A DNA stretch of 34,270 nucleotides from Methylobacterium isbiliense (GTDB lineage: Bacteria > Pseudomonadota > Alphaproteobacteria > Rhizobiales > Beijerinckiaceae), in the NCBI RefSeq assembly GCF_022179325.1, contig NZ_BPQQ01000064.1, forward strand, positions 1 to 34,270, read 5' to 3'. Position 1 is the first letter of the stretch. Each line of letters opens with the position of its first letter. Below are positions 25,549 through 33,728 of this stretch, piece after piece. The notes under the pieces were generated by a model, which ran no database searches, had not been told where the DNA came from, and saw only the letters and a list, made by a program, of their open reading frames with translations. The position numbers and the translations under genes were made by a program.

Positions 25549-26253
25549 ATGTTTGCGAGTGGGCCGATCTCCGCCGATTTCGTGATTGCGCTCCTCCGGC
25601 TGAGTAAACTGCGGAGTTGCGGGCTTGCACTAAAAGTGGTCCTCAACGAATTGAGACGGATCGAGCAAGGAATTGATGACGGATTTGGGGTCAATAGAAA
25701 TACCGTTGAGGTTGTGGACACTGAATTGATAGCAGTCGAACTTATGCTCATGCGTCAGTCAGAAGAGCCAAAAAAGAACTCGCTTCAATCGGTGGCCTAC
25801 GAAACCTGTATTATGCCGGTGACTGGACAATATGACCTCTATTCTTATTCGCTCGACGCTTATGGTGAGATTGTCGATAAGAATAAAGTCTCTCCAGAAC
25901 CACAGGGTGGTACTTATTTATTTGCAAAAACAAGTGAAAGCCGCAAACTTTTTGATTTCGTACCCCGCAGTGAAAATTGCACGTTTATTGTTGCCACTTG
26001 GAAGATGTTTGGCGATGATTACTATGTATCATACAACCGTGACACGTTTCAGCGTCTCGAAGCGGTTTCGACGAGCTCTAGAGAGTCTCGGGTTCAATTT
26101 TGGCTAACATTTTACAGTGCACTACGTGATAGTATCCCAAATAATTTGATTGAGAAAATGACGGAGGAAGCGGAAACACGAAAGTTTCAGCAATTTCTGC
26201 ACAAGTTAAATCAGGATAGGACTGACTTACATGTTAAACATCATAAAGAATAG
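25549..26253 (+). CDS. 234-aa hypothetical protein of island block 1
   Basis: ATG 25549, with AAGGA eight bases upstream. The N-terminal ~55 residues look helical (FVIALLRLSKLRSCGLALKV, LNELRRIEQGIDD), the middle is mixed (YDLYSYSLDAYGEIVDK) and the end is a charged helix (KMTEEAETRKFQQFLHKLNQ). No signal peptide or membrane helix is convincing, so it is probably cytoplasmic. The family is not recognised. Its last 23 bases overlap the start of the next gene, implying translational coupling. Confidence 0.7.
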   Translation: MFASGPISADFVIALLRLSKLRSCGLALKVVLNELRRIEQGIDDGFGVNRNTVEVVDTELIAVELMLMRQSEEPKKNSLQSVAYETCIMPVTGQYDLYSYSLDAYGEIVDKNKVSPEPQGGTYLFAKTSESRKLFDFVPRSENCTFIVATWKMFGDDYYVSYNRDTFQRLEAVSTSSRESRVQFWLTFYSALRDSIPNNLIEKMTEEAETRKFQQFLHKLNQDRTDLHVKHHKE

Positions 26254-27013
26254 AGCCAGGAGCCAGTGTGAGCTGGATGAGTTCGTTGATTATGTAAGAT
26301 CAGAAGTTGACTTCAGCGACCAAGACTCTATATACAGTTGCGCTGATATGCTCGGGCGCCTTCAACTAAATAGAAATTTTCTTATAGAGTATGTCATAAA
26401 TGAGCTTGAGAAGGGCCTTACCAATTTTGAAATTCACAACCGTTACACTCCTCCGTGCCTTGTGCTTGCATCAGGGCCAGATTTTATGGTCAGAGCAAAC
26501 TTGTGGCGCGCAACTAAAGATTACGAGAGAATGGACATAAATACATATGGATTAGCTCATGATCATAACTTTGATTTCCTTACAATAAACTATCTTGGTC
26601 CTGGGTATGTTTCTAATATGTTTCTTTATGATAACAACAAAGTACACGGATATATTGGTGAGAAAGTGGAGCTGATAAACAACGGACAACTGCGTCTTGC
26701 AGACGGTGAAATGTATCTTTATCGTAAAAGCCTAGACGTACATGAGCAGCTTCCACCTATCGCCGACTCCATAACAATTAATGTAATGGCTACTCTGCGG
26801 AGCAGCGCAAGTCGCAATCAATATATTTTTGATACCAGACGCAGTGAGATAATCGACGTGTTCGGCGGCTTTCATCGTCAAGAGCATGTGTACGCTATGG
26901 CTCTCTCCCTGAACAATGAGGAGTGCAACGATCTGATGAAATCAATCGCTTTGAGCACAGAATGCGGCCTTACTCGGTCGTATCTTCTCTCAAGTTTGGG
27001 TATTTATTTCTAA
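26231..27013 (+). CDS. 260-aa protein with cupin/JmjC-like His pattern, hypothetical
   Basis: ATG 26231 lies inside the end of the upstream gene. The N-terminal third is helical. The centre has a double-stranded beta-helix look with clustered His: LAHDHNFDFLTINYLGPGY (His110, His112) and, ~60 residues later, EMYLYRKSLDVHEQLPP (His171), followed by ITINVM. Spacing of two His near one strand and a third on a later strand resembles cupin or 2-oxoglutarate-oxygenase metal sites, but no full motif can be confirmed. From memory, comparable HDHNF...GPGY proteins of unknown function occur in other proteobacteria. A metal-dependent modifying enzyme is possible; not established. Confidence 0.65.
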   Translation: MLNIIKNRARSQCELDEFVDYVRSEVDFSDQDSIYSCADMLGRLQLNRNFLIEYVINELEKGLTNFEIHNRYTPPCLVLASGPDFMVRANLWRATKDYERMDINTYGLAHDHNFDFLTINYLGPGYVSNMFLYDNNKVHGYIGEKVELINNGQLRLADGEMYLYRKSLDVHEQLPPIADSITINVMATLRSSASRNQYIFDTRRSEIIDVFGGFHRQEHVYAMALSLNNEECNDLMKSIALSTECGLTRSYLLSSLGIYF

Positions 27014-27228
27014 TATATATGAGAATACACTTATCGCTAATGTTATCGATTGCGCAGTCAAATCAGACAGAAAACTGAGGACTGCTTGCAACAGCCTCTC
27101 ACTGCTTATGCCCATGCTCGTCCTGTGGCGTCAAATGACCCAGCTCTGGTCGCTGCGCGTCATGGACGGAGAACCGCGCCGGGGATCCTCGCAGGCTCCA
27201 GCTCCTCCGAGGATGGAGCCAGAACGAA

Positions 27229-27580
27229 GTGAACCCCACCCTGTTCTCCCGAGATCCGAGAGCGCGTGGTGCGGATGGTCTTCGATCGCCAGCATGATCA
27301 CGGCCCGCAATGAGCGTCGATCCGCTCGATAGCGGTGAAGATTGGGCTCTCGGGCGAGACCCTGCGCAACTTGGTGTCGGAGGTCCAAGCGCGACCGGGT
27401 TCAACGTGCCGCGCCGATGACAGACCAGCGTGAACGGATCGAGGCGCTGGAGCGAGAGAACCGCGAACTCCGGCAGACCAATGAGATCTTGCGCCAGGTC
27501 GGCGCGTATTTTGTAATGGCGGAGCTCGATCGCCGGTCGCTGAGATGATCACCTTCATCGACGACCACCAGGGCGTTCAT
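27229..27580 (+). pseudogene. Degenerate IS3-family orfA fragment (ISRj2-like)
   Basis: Starting at GTG 27229, pieces of an IS3-type orfA appear in changing frames: IRERVVRMVFDRQHDHG, then SIAVKIGLSGETLRN, then ERENRELRQTNEILRQVGAY and FVMAELDRRSLR. Several indels and stops break the frame. The first residues of orfB (MITFIDDHQGVH) follow at 27545 and stop at once. GC content is high, unlike the neighbouring genes. Confidence 0.8.
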
Positions 27581-27589
27581 TGAGTCGCG

Positions 27590-27910
27590 CAGATCTGAAG
27601 TATGCTGCCTACCGGCCCCCAGGCCCCAGGGCAGCAGCTCGTCCCGGCTGCTGTTGGGGTAGCCCTCGACAGCGCGGATGATCACGTCAGCCAGGTAGCT
27701 GCCCGGATCGAAGCTGATGAGCTTGCCCGTCTTAATCAGTAAGGTGATCGCTCCGCGTCGCCATCAGAGCCGCCGACCAGCGCGTTCTTGCGCGTCAGGG
27801 CCAATGGCATGATCGTGCGCTCGACGACGTTGGTGTTGAGCTCGCCCCGCCCATTAGCGAGGAACAAGCTCAGCCCCGCCCAGCGGGTCAGCGCACAGCG
27901 GATCGCCTAG
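27590..27910 (-). pseudogene. IS66-family tnpC C-terminal fragment
   Basis: Read on the minus strand: AIRCALTRWAGLSLFLANGR, GELNTNVVERTIMPLALTRK, NALVGGSDGDAE, then after a frameshift LIKTGKLISFDPGSYLADVI and YPNSSRDELLPWG. This is the end of the IS66 transposase (NTVERAIRPIALxRKNxLFAGSD type). The N-terminal two-thirds and both tnpA/tnpB are missing. Confidence 0.8.
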
Positions 27911-28252
27911 ATTTCGCTTAATCTTCTAACTGATCAGCCCACGTTCACCTTAATATGCAGAGCAGCGGCTCAGAAAAAAGCGCAACAGCAGCAACACTTT
28001 GTTACGAAATATACTTCAGTTACATGTGTCCGTATGCATAGATAATCACGATCCAGGCTCTTGAGCGCCATCTTTATCTCTTTGTTTTGACACATAAGAG
28101 ATGCAGTTGGATGCAGCAGCACTAGAGGTGATGCGCAGAAGACACATACAGGTCATTTCACCTTGAATTTAAAATGCATGCTTCCGAAACTAATTGACGG
28201 TCAGCCTCTCATCGACATACTAGATATACGTTAAAATAAGGGGAGGCAACAG
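27911..28252 (+). other. AT-rich intergenic region
   Basis: 342 bp without a gene on either strand. The only notable element is the putative promoter near its right end. Confidence 0.45.
28194..28223 (+). promoter_or_regulatory. Putative sigma70-type promoter
   Basis: TTGACG (28194-28199) is followed after 18 bases by TACTAG (28218-28223). The -35 matches the consensus in five of six positions; the -10 is weak. It sits ~30 bp upstream of the TTG start of the lipoprotein gene. Confidence 0.4.
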
Positions 28253-29227
28253 TTGCGTTTCGCATTCACAGGCGTAGCTGCCTCAATTCTTGCGATTTGT
28301 TGTGGCGGGTGCTCTATATACCCCCTGCCAGAAGATGTCACGAGTTATCAAAGTAAAGACATCGTACGTATTACTCGCTGCCAAGCGAGAGAAGCGGTTA
28401 GGGACGAAATCATCTCAACCTTGCACCATTTCAAGGATTTCGTCGTATATGAGCGTATGACAGGTGAGCAGCTTGCAGATTGGCTGAATGAAGATCGATC
28501 GCGCTTTCGCACGATTGATTTGTCAAAATTGGCTCCAAGAGCAAAGCGGTTATACACATTTTATGCAGATACAAGCATTAGCTATGATTTCACAATCGAT
28601 TCGATCGAGAATAATGTAGCAGGATTCGATCTCACGTTATTAAAGCAGCTTACAAACGGCAGTAACTCGGTCGGGCTTCTAGCAAAGAACGACCGGACAC
28701 GACAGGTGAAACGACAGTTTCGCAATTACGACGGATTTGACAGCTTAGCCCGGAGATTACCTGAGTCATACTGCGCAACGGTACCACGGTTCGAGAATCC
28801 CATCTATCCATCGACGGGGTTAACTCGAATTAATACCCTCGTTAAGGATTTTGTCTGGCAAAATCAGCATGAGAATTTGGGGTCGAAAACTTCAGCTACC
28901 GACGCAGATATGAACGATACTATAATGTTTACTACAAAAACAACAGGCAATATCGACCCGACAATAAGTACAAGTCCTTTAACTGGGTCGACCATTCCAA
29001 CCTCACTCAAAATAAGCGTTGATAATTATCGATGGGATGTTCATACTATTATTGTCCTAATAAGCCTGCCAAGTCAGCGCGATAAGATTGTATTATACGA
29101 TCAATACGGCAATATCACAGGTATTGGCAAATCAACCATCGATGAAAAATTTCAGATAATACGAGACAATAATTTCCGCGATGATTTTAACAAGATAAGT
29201 CTCGGAGTTGCCAGGATCGTACCCTAA
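28253..29227 (+). CDS. Lipoprotein of island block 2, hypothetical (TTG start)
   Basis: 324 aa. TTG 28253 is chosen because GGGGAGG lies at 28240-28246 and because it exactly opens a lipoprotein signal: MRFAFTGVAASILAICCGGC, with Cys20 as the lipidation site. The mature part is not recognised; it contains ARRLPESYCATVPRFENP and a Thr/Ser-rich stretch (TTKTTGNIDPTISTSPLTGS), then a beta-rich end (HTIIVLISLPSQRDKIVLYD). Low GC and AT-rich codon use mark it as acquired. The 94-aa gene follows 22 bp downstream. Confidence 0.7.
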   Translation: MRFAFTGVAASILAICCGGCSIYPLPEDVTSYQSKDIVRITRCQAREAVRDEIISTLHHFKDFVVYERMTGEQLADWLNEDRSRFRTIDLSKLAPRAKRLYTFYADTSISYDFTIDSIENNVAGFDLTLLKQLTNGSNSVGLLAKNDRTRQVKRQFRNYDGFDSLARRLPESYCATVPRFENPIYPSTGLTRINTLVKDFVWQNQHENLGSKTSATDADMNDTIMFTTKTTGNIDPTISTSPLTGSTIPTSLKISVDNYRWDVHTIIVLISLPSQRDKIVLYDQYGNITGIGKSTIDEKFQIIRDNNFRDDFNKISLGVARIVP

Positions 29228-29249
29228 ATCTGTAATCGAGGAGCTTCAA

Positions 29250-29534
29250 ATGGCCAGAAATACAGCCAAGTCTAAGAAGAATATGTACTCGGCAGCCCAG
29301 ATTAGAAGGTATTTTGAAATTATACAACTGAGTAATCGCCTTGACGAAGTGGAGCAAAAGTTGGATGAACACGAATTTTATGTTTATGTTGACGCAGATA
29401 AAATCAAGATTTTGATTGATGAGTCCAGAATATCTCTGGCCAATATTAAGAGAGATAATCCCGAGTTGTACGAACAGATTATGAAGAGCAAAGATCCCGA
29501 TTTTTTAACAGGTACGGGGGATTGTCCCTGCTAG
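29250..29534 (+). CDS. 94-aa hypothetical protein of island block 2
   Basis: ATG 29250 is preferred over an upstream in-frame start because GAGGAG lies at 29238-29243. It is a charged, mostly helical cytoplasmic protein: basic head (MARNTAKSKKNMYSAAQIRR), coil-like LSNRLDEVEQKLDEHEF, then YVDADKIKILIDESRI, ending in GDCPC. The end adjoins an IS5 remnant, so the C terminus may have been altered by insertion. Family not recognised; probably co-transcribed with the lipoprotein. Confidence 0.65.
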   Translation: MARNTAKSKKNMYSAAQIRRYFEIIQLSNRLDEVEQKLDEHEFYVYVDADKIKILIDESRISLANIKRDNPELYEQIMKSKDPDFLTGTGDCPC

Positions 29535-29544
29535 ACGTTCTGCA

Positions 29545-30075
29545 TCGCTTAGGCGGGCACCGCCCCCCCCGCGCCGCCGGTGCCCACTTGGTGGGTCTCC
29601 TCGTCGCTGGGTGGGGCTGACCTGATCCCGGCGGCATCGATCAGCGTGCCGGTCTTGACCAGCACGCCGCGGGTCGAGCTGGGAGGCACAGTCTCGACCG
29701 AGACTCTATCAGGGCCTCGGACCACAAGCTCGCGGCCGAAGTGAGTGAAGACGGTGCGTAAAGCGTCTCGAGGGCGGTGCGCGACCAGCCGGAGGGCGTC
29801 GGCATATTGGCACTGCTTCAGCAGCACGCGGTGCAGGGCGGCCCAGACGCCGGCGGCCTGCCACGCCCCAGCTGCCGCCAACTCGTCTCGCCGCTGCAGC
29901 CCACTCCGGAACGCGGCAAGTGCTTCCACTGCGTGCCGATGAGCAGCCCCAGGATGATGCCCGCCAGCGCGGCCCGATCCGAGGCGCGCAGCCGTCCACA
30001 TTTCAGCTTCTCAGGTGCAGGCGGCAGAAGTGGCGCGATCACCACCCAGAGGTCGTCGGGTAAGAGAGGGTCCAT
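29545..30075 (-). pseudogene. IS5-family transposase remnant(s)
   Basis: From ATG 30075: MDPLLPDDLWVVIAPLLPPA, RLRASDRAALAGIILGLLIG, TQWKHLPRSG, typical of the IS5 N-terminal domain. After a frameshift, AWQAAGVWAALHRVLL continues it. Farther left, RGVLVKTGTLIDAAGI matches a central part of a different IS5 subgroup, so two fragments seem fused. No DDE core is complete. Confidence 0.8.
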
Positions 30076-30213
30076 GCCCTTTCAACCCGCTCACGCCGAT
30101 TTTGCCCCAAGCTCCAAGGCAGACCACGCCATTGGATTACGGCTAAGCTACGCATCCAACATCAGTGGCGCACATGTCCCATGACATATATTCCCAGTCC
30201 CCAAGCTCATCGC

Positions 30214-30242
30214 TTGCGGACGATCTTGTTCTAAGCCATATT
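30214..30242 (+). promoter_or_regulatory. Possible promoter of the S8 protease cassette
   Basis: TTGCGG (30214-30219), 17-base spacer, CATATT (30237-30242), 20 bp upstream of the first cassette gene. Both boxes match consensus only partly. Confidence 0.3.
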
Positions 30243-30262
30243 TCACTGGGAGTATTGTTACC

Positions 30263-30691
30263 ATGACACTGCGCATCGTGGATAAAAATATTCATCCTAT
30301 ATCATTTGGGTCCCCGGCGCGCCGGAGCCAAGGTGATGACTGGGCATCGCGCCTTGCGAAGCTAGTTCCTGCAGAGGCGTTAGGTCTATTTGGAGCTGGA
30401 TCGTCAATAGTGACCGCGTTAAAAGCAGACCTACAACCTATAGGTTATTACATACTGTCGGCAGCCTGTCTCATGTTCTGTGTAGCCATAAGATTTCACA
30501 GCACTAAGGATGAATTAGGCTAGACACAGGTAAAAGCGGTGATCATTTCTGCTATATCTTTCATGTTGTGGCTATTTAACGCTAAATCGATTCCATTCGA
30601 TTTAGGTGAATACGCTCCCATAGCAGGACTAATGTATTTAGTATGGACCGTGTCTGTTACATATTTCTATAAAGTCGACGCGCAACACTGA
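30263..30691 (+). pseudogene. Small membrane protein gene interrupted by one in-frame TAG
   Basis: ATG 30263 opens a 142-codon frame that is intact except for an amber codon at 30521-30523 (codon 87). Before it: RSQGDDWASRLAKLVPAEAL then GLFGAGSSIV, and a first membrane helix (IGYYILSAACLMFCVAIRF). After it, in the same frame with no other stop, come two more helices (VKAVIISAISFMLWLF and APIAGLMYLVWTVSVTYFY) and the final stop at 30689-30691, seven bases before the protease gene. The downstream half still looks coding, so the stop is recent, is read through, or is a sequencing error. As written, translation gives 86 aa with one helix. GGGAG lies upstream of the start. The role is unknown; the packing suggests a membrane partner of the protease. 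Confidence 0.75.
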
Positions 30692-30698
30692 GGTTAAC

Positions 30699-32204
30699 AT
30701 GAGCAATACAACTACCGCTTCCGTTCGGAAAGCAGGAATAACTAGCCATGATTATCCGTTCAGCTTCACTGCTGGATTGGAAAGAATCGTAAAATCATCT
30801 AAGGAACTTACTAATCGCTTAGATGAGCTAAAAAACGAAATTGCCGTCACTTTAGCGATCCCCACAGAAGCCGGCGAGCCAATACAAGCACAACGTGGAC
30901 GCCTCAACGCAGATAATTACAGCCAGTTCCGGCCGCGCGTTGATGCGATGCAAAAGGCCGTAGAACGGGCGAAAGAGCTTGGACTTAGGGTAATTCGACA
31001 GGGTCGTTTTGGCCTTACGGTGGCCGGTGCCGCGAATCTTATAGAAGAGGTGAGTAAAACTAAACTCGTGCTGCAGTCTTTGCCTCGCCGGAGCCCAGAA
31101 CGCTCCGTGCGCGCGTTCGCTGCTAGTTTCAATAAGCCACGAGCTTGCGATTTGTTTCTAGCGCCAACCGAATCTTTAACCCTTCCGGCACCTGTAAGCG
31201 ATTATATCGACAATTTCGTTTTCATTCCTCCCCCTTTGTATTTCGCCCCCAGCGCTATTCCGCCGACTTACAAGTGGTTCGGCTTGGCTGATAAGGAACT
31301 TCGTACAATCTTGAATGTACCTTCGGAGTTCGATGGCGCCGGCATACGTATAGCTATGATAGACTCAGGATTCTTCTCTCATCCATTTTATCAAGCAGGA
31401 GGCTACCTGCTTCGTCCAACACCTACGCTCAGTTCTCCAAATCCTGGCTCTGATTCTTACGGCCATGGAACGGCAATTGCGTTCAATGCGTTTATGGTCG
31501 CTCCAAAAGTAGAAGTACTCGGCATTAAGCAGAGTAACCCTCCGCAAGATTCGCTTGAGGAGGCTGCCGAACTGAGTGTCGACATCATTAGCTGCTCTTG
31601 GGGTTACGACAACGAACAAGTTATTCCAATTTTGCAAGCAACAATTCTCGATCTTGTACGGCAAGGGAGCATATTACTTTTTGCCGCTGGAAATGGGCAC
31701 TCCGCATGGCCCGCTAGTCAACCCGAAGTGATATCTATAGGGGGAGTCTACTCCAACTCAGAAGGTAATCTAAGCGCAAGCAATTTCGCAAGTGGCTTTC
31801 GGAGCAATATCTTTGCTGATCGTCAAGTTCCGGACCTCTGCGGACTTTGTGGCCAGTTGCCGAAAGGTGTGTATTTTATGTTGCCAACCAAGCCGGGTAG
31901 TCGAATGGACAGGGACCATGCTGGCATGGCGTTGGATGGAACAAAGGGTAACGACGGCTGGGTTGGGGCAAGCGGGACGAGCAGCGCCACACCTCAGGTT
32001 GCCGGTGTGATTGCTCTTTTAATTCAGAAAGCAAGGGTTAATGGCACCGTTCTGTCGCCTGCCATTGTCAAGGATATCCTAACCAAAACATGCAACCCTA
32101 TAACAAACGGTACGGGAGGCAATGGGGCTCCTGCCGTCGGTCAACCAAATGTCGCCACCGGATGGGGACTGGTTGACGCTGCGGCCGCTCTAGCGCTTAT
32201 ATGA
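30699..32204 (+). CDS. Intracellular S8 (subtilisin-like) serine protease with N-terminal pro-domain-like region
   Basis: A 501-aa protein from ATG 30699 (AGG in front). No signal peptide is present, so it should act in the cytoplasm. The catalytic triad is complete: Asp222 (IAMIDSGFF), His256 (SYGHGTAIAF), Ser428 (GASGTSSATPQVAG), with oxyanion Asn332 (FAAGNGHS). Residues ~80-185 form a region resembling subtilase pro-domains: AVERAKELGLRVIRQGRFGL, TVAGAANLIEEV, and later FVFIPPPLYF just before the protease domain. The small gene at 32261 repeats this pattern. Substrate and activation are unknown; self-processing is inferred. Base composition is lower in GC than the chromosome. Confidence 0.93.
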   Translation: MSNTTTASVRKAGITSHDYPFSFTAGLERIVKSSKELTNRLDELKNEIAVTLAIPTEAGEPIQAQRGRLNADNYSQFRPRVDAMQKAVERAKELGLRVIRQGRFGLTVAGAANLIEEVSKTKLVLQSLPRRSPERSVRAFAASFNKPRACDLFLAPTESLTLPAPVSDYIDNFVFIPPPLYFAPSAIPPTYKWFGLADKELRTILNVPSEFDGAGIRIAMIDSGFFSHPFYQAGGYLLRPTPTLSSPNPGSDSYGHGTAIAFNAFMVAPKVEVLGIKQSNPPQDSLEEAAELSVDIISCSWGYDNEQVIPILQATILDLVRQGSILLFAAGNGHSAWPASQPEVISIGGVYSNSEGNLSASNFASGFRSNIFADRQVPDLCGLCGQLPKGVYFMLPTKPGSRMDRDHAGMALDGTKGNDGWVGASGTSSATPQVAGVIALLIQKARVNGTVLSPAIVKDILTKTCNPITNGTGGNGAPAVGQPNVATGWGLVDAAAALALI

Positions 32205-32260
32205 TGTAGCAGGCTATGGTACTTTCGTAGCGAGCCCTTATATCCATACGGGTATGCAGT

Positions 32261-32563
32261 ATGGTGGCGAACATGATGACGATAGCTAGCGTGCGCGTGC
32301 GACCAGCAGACCCTGACAGTGAGAAGCCGAATCAATTCGACCTAGAGAAAGCTGCGGAACTTCTTCAAAATAGCGGCTTCAAAGTTCATAAGGTCGGACG
32401 ATTTGGGGTCAGCATAGAAGGTGAAGAGGAGAATTTTCGTGAACAACTTGGTGTCGATATTCCTTCAGATAAAGGTGGTGTAGCGACGGCAGTTCCGCGC
32501 GATCCTGCTTTGGCCGATATGGTCGACACGGTGGAGGTAGCACCACCGCCTAGTTATTACTGA
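32261..32563 (+). CDS. Small protein resembling the S8 protease pro-region (possible inhibitor/chaperone)
   Basis: A 100-aa protein, 56 bp after the protease. ATG 32261 is the longest start; ATGs at 32273 and 32276 are alternatives with a GGTGG-like site. DLEKAAELLQNSGFKVHKVG then RFGVSIEGEEENFREQLGVD aligns with protease residues ~83-120 (helix, GxxV, GRFG, V-x-G, helix). The endings also agree: VEVAPPPSYY here, FVFIPPPLYF there. Pro-regions of subtilases act as folding chaperones and tight inhibitors, and stand-alone versions (I9-like) exist, so a regulator or immunity role is plausible but inferred from visual comparison only. Confidence 0.65.
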   Translation: MVANMMTIASVRVRPADPDSEKPNQFDLEKAAELLQNSGFKVHKVGRFGVSIEGEEENFREQLGVDIPSDKGGVATAVPRDPALADMVDTVEVAPPPSYY

Positions 32564-32724
32564 ACGTACCGGTATTTGTTTCCCTTCCTGCGGCTCGGCG
32601 GATATGAATCAGGAACCGAATGTATTGCCTGAGATTGGCAGACGAGGGCGTAGGCGAGAGTGGTGAAGGGGACTGTCAGGAATTTCGTGTGGGGCGGCCA
32701 TAGTGGACCCGAAGGAGGTTCCCG

Positions 32725-33450
32725 ATGGCACGACGCAAAGCGCCCCGCATCCCTGACGCAATCGTGGATCAGCTCCTGGCCGGCGCCGATCCGAAGACGG
32801 CCTTTGAAGCCGATGGCCTGCTGGACGAGCTGAAGAAGGCTCTGGCCGAGCGGGCGCTCAACGCCGAGATGGACCATCATCTGACGGGCGAGGAGGCCGG
32901 CAACACGCGCAATGGCTACGGCCGCAAAACAGTCACGACCGAGACGGGCCGGATCGAGCTGGCGATCCCCCGCGACCGGCAGGCGACGTTCGACCCGCAG
33001 CTGATCGCCCGCTCTCAGCGCCGCTTTCCGGGCTTCGACGACAAGATCGTGTCGATGGACGCCCGCGGCATGAGCACCCGGGAGATCGTCTCCCACCTGC
33101 GCGAGCTGTACGGCATCGAGGTCTCACCCGACCTGATCAGCGCGGTGACCGACGCGGTACTCGACGAGGTCGCCGCCTGGCAGGCCCGGCCGCTGGAACC
33201 GGTCTACCCGATCGTGTTCTTCGACGCCCTGCGGATCAAGGTGCGCAACGAGGGCGTGGTCCGCAACAAGGCTGTCCACATCGCGCTCGGCGTGCGCGCC
33301 GACGGCTCCAAGGAGATCCTTGGCCTGTGGCTGGAGCAGAACGAGGGAGCCAAGTTCTGGCTGCGGGTCATGAACGAGCTCAGGAACCGCGGCGTCGAGT
33401 TTATGAACCACGGTCGCCCTGGCGTGCGGCTTCGTGAGCAGCAGGGCTAG
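32725..33450 (+). pseudogene. IS256-family transposase, 3'-truncated
   Basis: ATG 32725 with GGAGG upstream. The first ~225 residues are a normal IS256 (mutator-type) transposase: NAEMDHHLTGEEAGNTRNGY, AIPRDRQATFDPQLI, GFDDKIVSMDARGMSTREI, and the first catalytic Asp167 in VFFDALRIKVRN. At about 33,400 the similarity stops (RNRGVE) and 16 unrelated residues (FMNHGRPGVRLREQQG) lead to a stop. The second Asp and the Glu of the DDE triad are missing, so it is inactive. The left end is probably near 32,670 (GACTGTCAGGAATTT). Confidence 0.85.
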
Positions 33451-33452
33451 CC

Positions 33453-33668
33453 ATGACCACTGACCCGCTACCCGCGACCGCCACCACCGATCAGTCATCA
33501 GGCATCTCGGAGGTCTCCCGCCTCGCGAACCTCCTGGCCGAGCGCGTGCTGAGCGAGCACATGGCGGACAGACCCGTCCCGGACGATCACATCCACGCCC
33601 TTACTCAGGCCGCCCAGTTGCTGGCCGAGTATGGGCAGGACGTGTCTGTAGCGCGGCAATCAGGGTGA
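33453..33668 (+). CDS. Small helical ORF, 3' end replaced by IS21 sequence
   Basis: A 71-aa frame from ATG 33453. The recognisable part (SRLANLLAERVLSEHMADRP, DDHIHALTQAAQLLAEYGQD) is a plausible helical protein; the last eight residues are encoded by the IS21 terminal sequence (TGTCTGTAGCG from ~33643), so the original C terminus is lost. Family not recognised. Confidence 0.4.
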   Translation: MTTDPLPATATTDQSSGISEVSRLANLLAERVLSEHMADRPVPDDHIHALTQAAQLLAEYGQDVSVARQSG

Positions 33669-33691
33669 TTTGAGCGCGTCAATCAGGATGA
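33653..33691 (+). repeat. IS21-type terminal direct repeats
   Basis: GCGGCAATCAGGGTGA (33653-33668) and GCGTCAATCAGGATGA (33676-33691) are near-identical, 23 bp apart. Multiple short direct repeats near the end are characteristic of IS21 transposase-binding sites. The element's tip is probably TGTCTGTAG at ~33643. Confidence 0.65.
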
Positions 33692-33728
33692 GAGCGGCGG
33701 GCCCTTGAGGGCGTGCAGCGTCTGGTGA

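Noticed and set aside
25461-25751. Minus-strand 96-codon ORF in the AT-rich block
   Set aside because: It is antisense to the better supported gene at 25549 and is Ser/Thr-rich without a start signal.
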